Positions 52,714 to 62,417 of a stretch of DNA of 64,000 bases are shown here, piece after piece. Position 1 is the stretch's first letter. Each line of letters starts with the position of its first letter. The position numbers and the translations under genes were made by a program. The DNA is taken from the NCBI RefSeq assembly GCF_017815535.1, contig NZ_CP072596.1, positions 868,001 to 932,000 on the forward strand. The letters are read 5' to 3'. The DNA is from Tessaracoccus sp. MC1865 (GTDB lineage Bacteria > Actinomycetota > Actinomycetes > Propionibacteriales > Propionibacteriaceae). A model generated the notes under the pieces. The model had not been told where the DNA came from. It saw only the letters and a program-made list of their open reading frames with translations, and ran no database searches.

Positions 52714-54201
52714 ATGTCAACGCTCTCTGTTGACGCTGCTGACGTAGTGGAGATCTCGGACGAGACCTTCGCCGAGTACGCGTCGCGCGGCTACTCGGAG
52801 GAGGTGCTGCCGGTGCGCCGCAAGGACCGCACCTGGGGTATCCGCAACTTCGCGACGGTGTGGATGGGGCCCATCCACAACATCCTCAGCTACTTCACTG
52901 TCGTCGGTTTCTTCGCCTTCGGCCTGTCCGCCTGGCAGGTCATCGGGGCCATCATGACGGCGGCGGTCATCGTGTCGATCGGCTACGTCCTCAACGGCCA
53001 CGCGGCCGCCAAGTACGGTGTGCCGTTCGCGATGCTCATCCGCGACACCTTCGGCGTCAAGGGCGCCGTGTTCCCGGCACTGCTGCGTGGCCTCATCGCC
53101 GGCTTCGTCTTCTTCGGCCTCACCACTGTGTCCTCGGCCCAGGCCCTCGACGTCGTGTTCGAGCGGCTCTTCCCGGGCTTCCTGAACCTCGGTGGGGGAG
53201 CGGACGTGCTCGGCCTCCCCATCCCGACGCTGATCAGCTACGTCGTGATGTGGGTCGTCACCGTGGTGCTCTACCTCGCCGGCCAGAAGTTCATCGGCAA
53301 GTTCTCCGACTGGGCCTCGCCCGCCGTCTGGATCCTGATGGTCGTCGGTGTCATCATCGCGATCAGCAACGCCGGCGGCGTCGGCGACGTGCTCGCGCTC
53401 GACCCGATCACCGAACCGGTCACCGTCGTCGGCTTCGTCACCTGCGTCTCGATGCTCGTGTCCAACTGGGCCGGCCCGATCGTCAACATCGCCGACATCT
53501 CGCGCACCGCCGCCAACCAGCGCGCGCCACGCCTGGGGTTCCCCATCGGCATGATCGTGTCCTACATCCTGTTCGCCATCGTGACGGTGTCGTTCATGGC
53601 CAGCCTGTACGCCGTCAGCGGCGGTGAGATCGACGTCAACAAGCCCACGGTCTTCGTCGACGCCATCAACTCGATCGGCAACCCCTTCATCGTCATCCTG
53701 CTGATCCTGGCCATGAACGTCGGCGCCACCGCCTTCGTCGTGTTCGGCAACATGCTGCCCTCCGGGCTGCAGATGACGGCCCAGCTGCCCAAGTGGTTCA
53801 CCGTGAAGACCGGCGGCCTCCTCGCCGCCGTCGTCGGCACGCTGATCCTGCCCTGGCAGTTCGTGGAGAACACCACGATGCTCTACCTCTTCTACAGCTT
53901 CATCGGCTCGATGTTCGGCCCCATCGCCGGCATCATGCTCGCCAGCTACTACCTCGAGCGCAAGCGCGTCCTTAACCTCGACAACATCTACACCGCCCCC
54001 GGTGCGGACGGCGCGTACCCGGGCGGCGTCAACTGGCGCGCGATCGGCGTGCTGGTCGTCAGCTTCGTCGTGACCATGTCCGGGAAGCTCTTCAGCGGCG
54101 TCGAACTGCTGGCCACCATCAACAACTGGGCCTTCTTCTGCGGCCTCATCATCGGGTTCGTGGGCTACCTGCTCGTCCGTCCCCGCACCACCACCAACTG
54201 A
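52714..54201 (+). CDS. NCS1-family nucleobase/ureide permease
   Basis: Cation symporter of 495 residues with about 12 hydrophobic segments, related to cytosine (CodB), allantoin (PucI) and hydantoin (Mhp1) carriers. Recognisable parts are RTWGIRNFATVWMGPIHNIL before helix 1, GHAAAKYGVPFAMLIRDTFGVKG, SNWAGPIVNIADISRT and the helix-8 region. AAAGGGG lies 7 nt before the ATG. Placed after the FdrA-type genes, it most likely imports the cluster's substrate; a heterocyclic base, hydantoin or ureide is expected. Confidence 0.9.
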   Translation: MSTLSVDAADVVEISDETFAEYASRGYSEEVLPVRRKDRTWGIRNFATVWMGPIHNILSYFTVVGFFAFGLSAWQVIGAIMTAAVIVSIGYVLNGHAAAKYGVPFAMLIRDTFGVKGAVFPALLRGLIAGFVFFGLTTVSSAQALDVVFERLFPGFLNLGGGADVLGLPIPTLISYVVMWVVTVVLYLAGQKFIGKFSDWASPAVWILMVVGVIIAISNAGGVGDVLALDPITEPVTVVGFVTCVSMLVSNWAGPIVNIADISRTAANQRAPRLGFPIGMIVSYILFAIVTVSFMASLYAVSGGEIDVNKPTVFVDAINSIGNPFIVILLILAMNVGATAFVVFGNMLPSGLQMTAQLPKWFTVKTGGLLAAVVGTLILPWQFVENTTMLYLFYSFIGSMFGPIAGIMLASYYLERKRVLNLDNIYTAPGADGAYPGGVNWRAIGVLVVSFVVTMSGKLFSGVELLATINNWAFFCGLIIGFVGYLLVRPRTTTN

Positions 54202-54228
54202 TCGTCCCCACAGACAAAGGAGTTCCTC

Positions 54229-54696
54229 ATGGACGAATACTTCAAGCTCGCCGTCGACGCCACCATGGAAGGCATGCGTGAGGGCACCGGCGGACCGTTC
54301 GGCGCCACCCTCGTCGACAAGAACGGCGAAGTCATCGCCGCCGTCGGCAACACCGTGCTCAAGGAGATGGACCCCTCGGGCCACGCCGAGCTCGTCGCGG
54401 TCCGTGAGGCCTGCGCCACGTTGAACACGCTCGACCTCAGCGGCTCGACCATGTACGCCACGTGCGAGCCCTGCCCCATGTGCGTGGCCGTGATGATGTG
54501 GGCCGGCGTGGAGAAGTGCTATTACGCCTCCACCCGCACCGACGCTGCGGAGGCCGGGTTCTCGGACCAGCACCTGCGCGACTTCCTCGACAAGACCGAC
54601 CCCACCCTCTTCGACCTCGAGCATCTCGAAGAGGGCCGCGAAGACTGTGCTGAGATCTGGACCGAGTTCGGTCGGCTGAAAGCCGAGCGGGCCTGA
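54229..54696 (+). CDS. Nucleoside/guanine deaminase-like enzyme (CDA fold)
   Basis: Zinc hydrolase of 155 residues. The motifs are GPFGATLVDKNGEVI, HAE (zinc ligand and proton shuttle) in SGHAELVAVREAC, and CEPCPMC with the two Cys ligands. The segment YYASTRTDAAEAGFSDQHL resembles guanine deaminase GuaD of Bacillus, rather than the tRNA deaminase TadA. AAAGGAG precedes the ATG. It closes the cluster and ends at a strong terminator. The substrate may be guanine or another amino-heterocycle brought in by the permease. Confidence 0.88.
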   Translation: MDEYFKLAVDATMEGMREGTGGPFGATLVDKNGEVIAAVGNTVLKEMDPSGHAELVAVREACATLNTLDLSGSTMYATCEPCPMCVAVMMWAGVEKCYYASTRTDAAEAGFSDQHLRDFLDKTDPTLFDLEHLEEGREDCAEIWTEFGRLKAERA

Positions 54697-54711
54697 CCCA
54701 CAGCACACTGA

Positions 54712-54747
54712 GAACCCCGCCAGGCGTCCCCCTGTCTGGCGGGGTTC
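54712..54747 (+). terminator. Intrinsic terminator of the carbamoyl cluster
   Basis: A 12-bp perfect stem GAACCCCGCCAG with its complement around a 12-nt loop, followed by GTCATTT, starts 16 nt after the deaminase stop. Confidence 0.85.
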
Positions 54748-54814
54748 GTCATTTCCGGAGCCGTCCGCCGCTCGGCCACCGGTTAGCCCAGCCTCAGGCG
54801 GCGGCGTAGACTGA

Positions 54815-56365
<1,551 letters not shown>

Positions 56366-56390
56366 GAAGAGAACAGGTATAAACAACCAC

Positions 56391-57491
56391 ATGTACGAGC
56401 TTGAGCGTTCCAAGCGCGCCTCCCGCGCCTACAGCTTCGACGACGTCGCCATCGCGCCCACGCGTCGCACCCGCAGCGACGAGGAGGTGGACCTCTCCTG
56501 GAAGATCGACGCCGTCAGCTTCGACGTGCCGATCGTGGCCGCCCCCATGGACTCGGTGATGTCGCCAGCAGCGGCCATCCGCATGGGGCAACTCGGCGGC
56601 CTGGGCGTGCTGAACCTGGAGGGCCTCTGGACCCGCTACGAGGATCCCCAGGCCCAGTATGAACTGATCACCCAGCAGTCGGATCAGGTCACCGCCACCA
56701 AGCGGCTGCAGGAGATCTACGCCGAGCCGGTGAAGGCGGAGCTCATCCGCGATCGCCTGGCCGAGATCCGCGACGCCGGGGTTCCGGTGGCCGGGTCGCT
56801 GTCGCCCGCCCGCACGCAGGAGTTCGCGCCCATCATCGAGAAGGCCGGCATGGACTTCTTCGTGATCCGCGGCACCACCGTCTCTGCGGAGCACGTCGGC
56901 GGCGAGGACACCCTCAATCTCAAGGACTTCATCTACCGCTTCGACACCCCGGTGCTCGTCGGTGGGGTGGCCACCTACCGTGCGGGTCTTCACCTCATGC
57001 GTTCCGGTGCGGCCGGCGTCCTCGTCGGCTTCGGCGGCGGCGCCACGCACACCACCGCGTCGGTGCTGGGCATCCAGGTGCCCATGGCCTCTGCGGTGGC
57101 AGACGTGGCGGAGGCCCGTCGTGACTACCTCGAGGAGTCCGGCGGCCGCTACGTGCACATCATCGCCGACGGCGCCGTCGGGCGTTCCGGCGACATCGCC
57201 AAGGCCATCGCCTGTGGTGCCGACGCCGTGATGGTCGGCTCGCCGCTGGCCCGCGCCACCGAGGCCCCCGGCCGCGGCTGGCACTGGGGTTCCGAGGCCT
57301 GGCACGCCTCGTTGCCGCGTGGCGAGCGCTCCTTCTTCGAGCAGGTCGGCACCCTCGAAGAGGTCGTGCTCGGCCCGTCGCGGGTTCCGGACGGCACGAT
57401 GAACCTGGCTGGCGGTCTCCGCAAGGCCATGGCGCTGACCGGTTACACGGACCTCAAGTCGTTCCAGCGCATCGAACTCATCCTGCTCTGA
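56391..57491 (+). CDS. guaB3: GuaB3 family IMP dehydrogenase-related protein
   Basis: Actinobacterial IMPDH paralogue of 366 residues without CBS modules. It starts MYELERSKRASRAYSFDDVAIAP, the GuaB3 hallmark, and keeps the barrel and phosphate-binding parts ([41 protein letters not shown]). Where IMPDH has its catalytic Cys the sequence reads GFGGGATHTTASVLGI, with no Cys, so ordinary IMPDH chemistry is unlikely. Some GuaB3 members are reported to reduce GMP. TATAAA 7 nt before the ATG suggests a separate leaderless promoter. Confidence 0.93.
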   Translation: MYELERSKRASRAYSFDDVAIAPTRRTRSDEEVDLSWKIDAVSFDVPIVAAPMDSVMSPAAAIRMGQLGGLGVLNLEGLWTRYEDPQAQYELITQQSDQVTATKRLQEIYAEPVKAELIRDRLAEIRDAGVPVAGSLSPARTQEFAPIIEKAGMDFFVIRGTTVSAEHVGGEDTLNLKDFIYRFDTPVLVGGVATYRAGLHLMRSGAAGVLVGFGGGATHTTASVLGIQVPMASAVADVAEARRDYLEESGGRYVHIIADGAVGRSGDIAKAIACGADAVMVGSPLARATEAPGRGWHWGSEAWHASLPRGERSFFEQVGTLEEVVLGPSRVPDGTMNLAGGLRKAMALTGYTDLKSFQRIELILL

Positions 57492-57505
57492 CGATGGGGA
57501 TCCCC

Positions 57506-57802
57506 ATGGACGAAGCCCTCCACGAGCTGAAGCGCCTGCGCGGCAGCATCGACAACATGGACTCCGCCCTCATCCACCTGCTGGCTGAGCGTTTCAAGGT
57601 GACCCAGCGGGTGGGAGAGCTCAAGGCGAGGGCGGGGCTGCCGCCGGCAGACCCGGGCCGCGAGGCCCAACAGATCGCCCGGCTCCGTGCGCTCGCGGAG
57701 AGCGCGGAGCTGGATCCTGAGCTGGCGGAGAAGTTCCTGACGTTCATCGTCAGCGAGGTGGTGCGCCACCACGAGCGGATCGCCGCGGAGCAGGCAGACT
57801 GA
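57506..57802 (+). CDS. Chorismate mutase, AroQ type
   Basis: All-helical enzyme turning chorismate into prephenate for Phe/Tyr synthesis, about 98 residues. The pattern ELKRLRGSIDNMDSALIHLLAERFKVTQRVGELKA contains the AroQ active-site Arg and Lys residues, and the C-terminal helix follows. I prefer the ATG at 57506, with GGGGA upstream; an in-frame ATG at 57494 would add four residues. It runs with guaB3 (gap 14 bp) and converges with the haemoglobin gene. Confidence 0.9.
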   Translation: MDEALHELKRLRGSIDNMDSALIHLLAERFKVTQRVGELKARAGLPPADPGREAQQIARLRALAESAELDPELAEKFLTFIVSEVVRHHERIAAEQAD

Positions 57803-57811
57803 CGCCCTGAG

Positions 57812-57837
57812 CCGGCGGCCTCGGGGGAGGCTGCCGG
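57812..57837. terminator. Bidirectional terminator between converging genes
   Basis: CCGGCGGCCTC and GAGGCTGCCGG form an 11-bp stem with one mismatch and a 4-nt loop, lying exactly between the stops of the chorismate mutase and truncated haemoglobin genes. Confidence 0.65.
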
Positions 57838-57838
57838 G

Positions 57839-58219
57839 TCAGTCGTGGGCGTTGATCATGAACTCCGCCGCCCGCACCAGGTAGTCGCGCAGGGCGGCGT
57901 CGTCCTCCGGGGCGAGATCCAGCGTGTCGCAGGCGTTCATCATGTGGTGCACCCAGCGGTCGCGCTGCAGCGGGGTGACGGCGAACTCCAGGTGCCGCAT
58001 CCGCAGCCTCGGGTGGCCGCGCTGCTCCTGGTAGGTCTTCGGGCCGCCCCAGTACTGCTCGAGGAACATCCTCAACCGGTCCTCCGCCGGGCCCAGGTCC
58101 GCTTCGGGGTAGAGCTCCCGCAGCGGGGCGTCATCGGCGACACCCTTGTAGAACTCGTGCACGAGTTGCTGGAAAGTCCCGTAGCCGCCCACGCGGTCGT
58201 AGAAGCTCTTGTCTGTCAC
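57839..58219 (-). CDS. glbO: Truncated haemoglobin, group II (TrHbO)
   Basis: Small haem protein of 126 residues, probably for oxygen or peroxide handling at the membrane. TrHbO blocks: SFYDRVGGYGTFQQLVHEFYKGV, QYWGGPKTYQEQRGHPRLRMRH (the last His is the proximal F8 ligand) and VTPLQRDRWVHHM. It starts GTG (MTDKSFYD), with CACAAT 6 nt upstream, leaderless type. Conserved in nearly all Actinobacteria. Confidence 0.94.
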   Translation of the reverse strand: MTDKSFYDRVGGYGTFQQLVHEFYKGVADDAPLRELYPEADLGPAEDRLRMFLEQYWGGPKTYQEQRGHPRLRMRHLEFAVTPLQRDRWVHHMMNACDTLDLAPEDDAALRDYLVRAAEFMINAHD

Positions 58220-58322
58220 GGACCCATTGTGTCAGGAGCCGGTGACGCACCCTCTACAGCAACCTGAACGCGGTGTCAGGATTGGCGGCAGCGGCCCACC
58301 CCCAACGACGAGGAGCCCTGCC

Positions 58323-58493
58323 ATGAACGAACTGACCCGGCAGCGGATCCGGACCAACCGCCTCACCCAGAACGTGTGGACGGCAGGTCCGATGGACGGC
58401 ACGCCGCTGCTGCTGGTGCACGGCAACCTCAGCAGCGGCGGCTTCTGGCGGTACGTCGTCGCTGGGCGACGCCTTGTACAAGCGTATAGGTAG
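58323..58493 (+). pseudogene. N-terminal fragment of an alpha/beta hydrolase gene
   Basis: Fifty-six codons remain: MNELTRQRIRTNRLTQNVWT, then MDGTPLLLVHGNLSSGGFWRYV, which is the first strands and oxyanion-hole HG segment of an alpha/beta hydrolase. After FWRYV the match ends, and the frame closes inside the TetR operator. No nucleophile elbow or later part is nearby, so the gene was cut, perhaps when the TetR operon was inserted. Confidence 0.75.
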
Positions 58494-58506
58494 TTATACG
58501 CTTGTA
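58477..58506. promoter_or_regulatory. TetR operator: 12-bp perfect inverted repeat
   Basis: TACAAGCGTATA and TATACGCTTGTA, 6 bp apart, end 2 nt before the GTG of the TetR gene. The right arm contains TACGCT, a possible -10 six nt from the start. Binding of the TetR protein here would shut off its own operon. Confidence 0.88.
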
Positions 58507-58508
58507 TC

Positions 58509-59150
58509 GTGATTGATGACCGGACGACGAGCGCCAAGCTGCGCGACGCGTGTATCGAGATCGTCGCGGAATCGGGGGTGAAGGCCGCGACGGCGCGCGC
58601 CGTCGCCGACCTGGCCGGGGTGTCGCTGGGCCTCATCCGCCATCACTTCGGATCCATGGGGCAGCTCCTGCACGCCTGTGACCAACACGTCGCGGATCTC
58701 GTGCGCAACGGCAAAGAGGACGCCATCGCCCAGGGCGCCGGGTTCGACGCGCTGGCAGCGCTCCGGGCCACCGGCTCCGAGCACGTCATGGGCTACCTCG
58801 CCATGCGCCTCACCGACGATTCCGAGGGCATCAACCACCTCGTCGACGCGATGATCGACGACGCCGAGGACTACCTCGCGGCAGGCGTTCAGGCCGGGCT
58901 GCTCACGCCCACCGACGATGAGCGGTCCCGGGCCGTCCTGCTGACGATGTTCGGGTTGGGCTCGCTCAGCCTGCACAACCACCTGAGCAGGCACTTCGGC
59001 ATCGACCTGCGCAGCGCAGACCCATCCACCCAGCCCGGCTTCGCGCGCTACCTCCGCGTCCACCTGGAGGTCTTCGGCGGCCTCCTGCAACCCGCGGTCC
59101 GTGAGCAGTACCTCGCGGCCATCGATAAACTGTCCGAGGAGGACGCATGA
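58509..59150 (+). CDS. TetR-family regulator of the downstream ABC exporter
   Basis: Repressor of 213 residues. The N-terminal helix-turn-helix is VAESGVKAATARAVADLAGVSLGLIRHHFGSMGQLL; the ligand-binding C-domain follows (about 60-210). It starts GTG directly after a perfect operator and overlaps the ATPase gene by ATGA, so regulator and transporter are one autoregulated operon. The inducer is probably a compound the transporter exports. Confidence 0.92.
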   Translation: MIDDRTTSAKLRDACIEIVAESGVKAATARAVADLAGVSLGLIRHHFGSMGQLLHACDQHVADLVRNGKEDAIAQGAGFDALAALRATGSEHVMGYLAMRLTDDSEGINHLVDAMIDDAEDYLAAGVQAGLLTPTDDERSRAVLLTMFGLGSLSLHNHLSRHFGIDLRSADPSTQPGFARYLRVHLEVFGGLLQPAVREQYLAAIDKLSEEDA

Positions 59151-60031
59151 TCCCCATCCAAACGCGGCAGCTCACCAAGCACTACGGGTCCTTCCCCGCG
59201 CTGGTGGACCTCGATCTCGACGTGCGGCAAGGCGAGGTCTTCGGCTTCCTCGGCCCGAACGGAGCCGGGAAGTCCACCACCATCCGCGTGCTGATGGGCG
59301 AGCTCAACGCGACCTCGGGCTCGGCCACGGTGCTGGGTGCCGCACCGCGCGAGGTGGCCCACCGCAACCGGCTGGGTTATCTCCCGGCGGACCTGGCGCT
59401 GTGGCCGGCGATGACAGGACGGGACACCCTGAAGTTCTTCGCCAATCTCCGCGGGGGAGTCGACTGGCGCTACGTCGACCAACTCGTGGAGCGCCTCAAG
59501 GCGACCCTCGACAAGCGCGTCGGTGAACTCTCCAGCGGCAACCGGCAGAAGATCGGCCTGATCGCCACGTTCATGCACAAGCCCGAACTGCTCCTGCTCG
59601 ACGAACCCAACGCAGGCCTCGACCCCCTCGTGCAGCACGAGTTCTGGGCCATGATGCGCGAGGTCGCCGACGACGGCCGAAGCGTCTTCCTGTCGTCGCA
59701 CACCCTGTCAGAGGTGGAGCGCGTGGCGGACCGGGTGGGCATCATCCGTCACGGTCGCCTCGTCGCCGTGGAGGAGGTCGCTGCGCTCCGCGCCATGCAG
59801 ATGCGCCGTATCGAGCTGGATTTCGACGGCGAACTCGAGGAGGGTTTCCTCCGCCGGATCGACGGCGTGCGCGACGTGGAACTGAGGCCGGGGCGCGCGG
59901 TCGTCGACTTCAACGGTGACATGTCCGCGCTGCTCGGGGCCGTCACCGGCCTCACCACCCTGCGCGACCTCCGCACCAACGATGCCGACCTCGAGGAGAT
60001 CTTCCTGGCCTACTACAAGGACGCGAAGTGA
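59147..60031 (+). CDS. ABC transporter ATP-binding protein (drug/lipid exporter type)
   Basis: ATPase of 294 residues: Walker A GPNGAGKSTTIR, Q-loop region, signature LSSGNRQKIGL (degenerate LSGGQ), Walker B LLLLDEPNAGLD and H-loop SSHTLSEVERVADRVG. The C-terminal 80 residues form the extra domain of DrrA-like exporters. It overlaps tetR (ATGA) and the permease (GTGA). Confidence 0.94.
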   Translation: MIPIQTRQLTKHYGSFPALVDLDLDVRQGEVFGFLGPNGAGKSTTIRVLMGELNATSGSATVLGAAPREVAHRNRLGYLPADLALWPAMTGRDTLKFFANLRGGVDWRYVDQLVERLKATLDKRVGELSSGNRQKIGLIATFMHKPELLLLDEPNAGLDPLVQHEFWAMMREVADDGRSVFLSSHTLSEVERVADRVGIIRHGRLVAVEEVAALRAMQMRRIELDFDGELEEGFLRRIDGVRDVELRPGRAVVDFNGDMSALLGAVTGLTTLRDLRTNDADLEEIFLAYYKDAK

Positions 60032-61659
60032 GCACCGCGGTCCTCCGCAAGGGCCTGGCCGACGGGTGGCGTGGCCTGACGACCGCCGCCGCAGTCGTCG
60101 CCGCGATGCTGGTGTTCGGGCTGATCGTCTACCAGGACATCGACCTGAGCATCTACGAGGCGCTCCCGGAAGCCGTCCGCAGCGTGATGGGTGTCCCCGT
60201 GGAGGCGGACGCGTCCGTGCTCGCCTACAACGAGATGCTCGGGGCCATCGGCGCGATGGCACTGGCAGGCGTCGGCATCGCGATCGGGGCCCAGGCCGTG
60301 GCCGGCGAAGAGGGCAACCGGACGCTGCCCCTGGTGCTGGCCGCGCCCGTGTCGCGCACGGCCTACGCCTTGAGCAGGGCGGTGGCCATGGTGCTGCTCC
60401 TCGTGGCCGCGACGGTCGTGATCTGGGCGGCCGGCGCGCTGGCGCCCCTGGCCCTCGGCATCGACATCGGCCAATCCGATCTCGGTGCCCTCATGACCCA
60501 CCTCGGGGCCAACACCGTGTTCCACGCGGCCGTCGCGTTCGCCGTCGGCGCGCTGACGGGTCGCAAGTCTCTGGCGGCCGCGATCGCAGCCGGTGTCATG
60601 GTGCTGGGGTGGCTCGGCGCGGGGCTGCTGCCCCTGTTGCGTGAGGGCTCGGCGGATTGGGTGCCGTGGACCTGGTTCAACGGTTCGAAGCCGCTGGTCA
60701 ACGGCGTCGACGGCGGACACCTCGCGCTGCTGCTCGGTGGGACCGTGGTTCTGGTGGCGGTGGGGGTCGTCGGGTTCGCACGGCGCGAGATCCGCCTCCA
60801 TGAGGGCGGCGCGTCGCTGAAGGAGCGGCTCCATGCGCTCCCTGTCGTCGGGAAACTGGTTCGCCCCACAGGTCGGGGCCAGTCCCTCCTGGGTCTGCGC
60901 TTCGCCTCCCAGCGCACGCTGCTGATCACGGTGACGTTCATCATGGGCGCGCTGATGGGCCTCTTGATGGGCCCGTTGTACTCGTCGATGGAGGCCGACC
61001 TCAACCAGTTCGCCGCGAGCTTCCCCGAGGCGATGGTGGCGATGTTCGGCGGTGGCAACATGTCCACCCCCGCCGGGTTCCTCCACATCGAAACGATGGG
61101 CATGATGGCCCCCATCGCCGTGATCCTGCTGGCCACCGCAGCCGCGTCGGCCGGCATCGCGGGGGAGGAGCACGCTGGGCGGCTCGCGGGACTGCTCGCC
61201 ACCCCCGTCTCGCGCTCCCGCGTCTACTGGACCACCGCTGCGGTCATGGCCGGCTACGTGCTGGTGGTCAGCGTCGGGCTGTTCCTCGGCCTGTGGGCGG
61301 GCAACGCGCTGGGCGGGCTCGAGGTGGCACTCGCCAACGTCGCGACCGCCTGCTTCCTGATGGCCTGCCTCGGCTGGGCCTTCGGCGGCTTCGCGCTGCT
61401 GTTGTCCGCCGCCACCGGCCGCCCCGGCCTCGTCGTCTGGGGCACCACGGGCGTGGCCATCGCGACGTACTTCGGCTACACGCTGCTCATGGCGGCGGGC
61501 CGGGAGGAGTGGGGATGGTGGTCGCCCTTCCGCGCCTACCTGTACGGCGCCCCCATCGAGGTGGGCATGGCGTGGTGGCAGCCGACGTGGCTCCTGGTCG
61601 CCGCCGTCGCGTTGGTCCTGGCAGGGCTTCCCCTGTTCGCGCGCCGCGACCTCCGCTGA
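60028..61659 (+). CDS. ABC-2 type permease, two fused half-units
   Basis: Membrane protein of 543 residues with about 12 hydrophobic segments. The halves repeat each other: AGEEGNRTLPLVLAAPVSRT in the first and AGEEHAGRLAGLLATPVSRS in the second mark the same position after helix 2-3, showing internal duplication. This form occurs in antibiotic-resistance exporters of Actinobacteria. The GTG start overlaps the ATPase stop. Substrate unknown. Confidence 0.9.
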   Translation: MSTAVLRKGLADGWRGLTTAAAVVAAMLVFGLIVYQDIDLSIYEALPEAVRSVMGVPVEADASVLAYNEMLGAIGAMALAGVGIAIGAQAVAGEEGNRTLPLVLAAPVSRTAYALSRAVAMVLLLVAATVVIWAAGALAPLALGIDIGQSDLGALMTHLGANTVFHAAVAFAVGALTGRKSLAAAIAAGVMVLGWLGAGLLPLLREGSADWVPWTWFNGSKPLVNGVDGGHLALLLGGTVVLVAVGVVGFARREIRLHEGGASLKERLHALPVVGKLVRPTGRGQSLLGLRFASQRTLLITVTFIMGALMGLLMGPLYSSMEADLNQFAASFPEAMVAMFGGGNMSTPAGFLHIETMGMMAPIAVILLATAAASAGIAGEEHAGRLAGLLATPVSRSRVYWTTAAVMAGYVLVVSVGLFLGLWAGNALGGLEVALANVATACFLMACLGWAFGGFALLLSAATGRPGLVVWGTTGVAIATYFGYTLLMAAGREEWGWWSPFRAYLYGAPIEVGMAWWQPTWLLVAAVALVLAGLPLFARRDLR

Positions 61660-61662
61660 GCC

Positions 61663-62367
61663 ATGCTGACCGACGAGATCCGCGCCGCGCTGCGTGCCCA
61701 GGCCTATCCGGCACGCGCCGCCGGCCAGCAGCGGTACATGAAATCGGCGCTGCCGTACTACGGCCTGACGTCACCTGCATTGAGGGCGGCCCTGAAGCCG
61801 GTCCTGTCCCGGTCCCGGCTGGCGTCGGCCGACGGGTGGCGCGCCGCCGTCGTCGACCTCTGGGACCACGCCACCCACCGCGAGGAGTGGTACGCCGCCA
61901 TCGCAGTCCTGCGCCACGGTCGCTACCGGGCCTTCGCCCTCGAGCCCTCACCGGAGAACATCGCCATGCTCCGCCACCTCATCGTGACCGGCGCATGGTG
62001 GGACGTCGTCGACGAGATCTCTGCCCGCACCGTGGGGGAACTCCTCCGCGCCCAGCCCGCCCTCATGACACCGCTCCTGCGCGGCTGGGTGGAGGAGGAG
62101 GACCTCTGGCTGCGGCGCACCACGATCATCTGCCAGCGGTTGTTCCGGCAGGCCACCGATCGTGAGCTGCTGACGCACGCGATCGAGCACAGCATCAGCG
62201 ACGGCGACTTCTTCGCGCGCAAAGCCATCGGCTGGGCGCTGCGCGAATACTCCAAAACCGACGGCCCATGGGTGCGCACCTACATCGCGGCCAATGCGGA
62301 CAGGCTCTCGCCGCTCTCGGTGCGGGAGGGCCTCAAGTGGCTGGGCCGCCCGTCGTCGGCAGGTTGA
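61663..62367 (+). CDS. AlkD-like DNA alkylation repair protein
   Basis: HEAT-like-repeat DNA glycosylase family, 234 residues. Conserved parts are RYMKSALPYYGLTSPALRA, WDHATHREEWYAAIAVL, WWDVVDEIS (Trp/Asp of the AlkD site), WLRRTTIICQ and FFARKAIGWALREYSKTD. It probably excises positively charged alkylated bases without base flipping. It follows the exporter permease by 3 nt, so may be in the same transcript. Confidence 0.9.
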   Translation: MLTDEIRAALRAQAYPARAAGQQRYMKSALPYYGLTSPALRAALKPVLSRSRLASADGWRAAVVDLWDHATHREEWYAAIAVLRHGRYRAFALEPSPENIAMLRHLIVTGAWWDVVDEISARTVGELLRAQPALMTPLLRGWVEEEDLWLRRTTIICQRLFRQATDRELLTHAIEHSISDGDFFARKAIGWALREYSKTDGPWVRTYIAANADRLSPLSVREGLKWLGRPSSAG

Positions 62368-62417
62368 GCCCTCCAGCCGGGCGTGCCTCGCCGCACCGGT
62401 ATCGTCGAGGGGTGGAC

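Noticed and set aside
54229-54696. TadA tRNA adenosine deaminase
   Set aside because: Context (NCS1 permease, carbamoyl genes) and the YYASTRTDAAEAGF segment fit the GuaD branch better.
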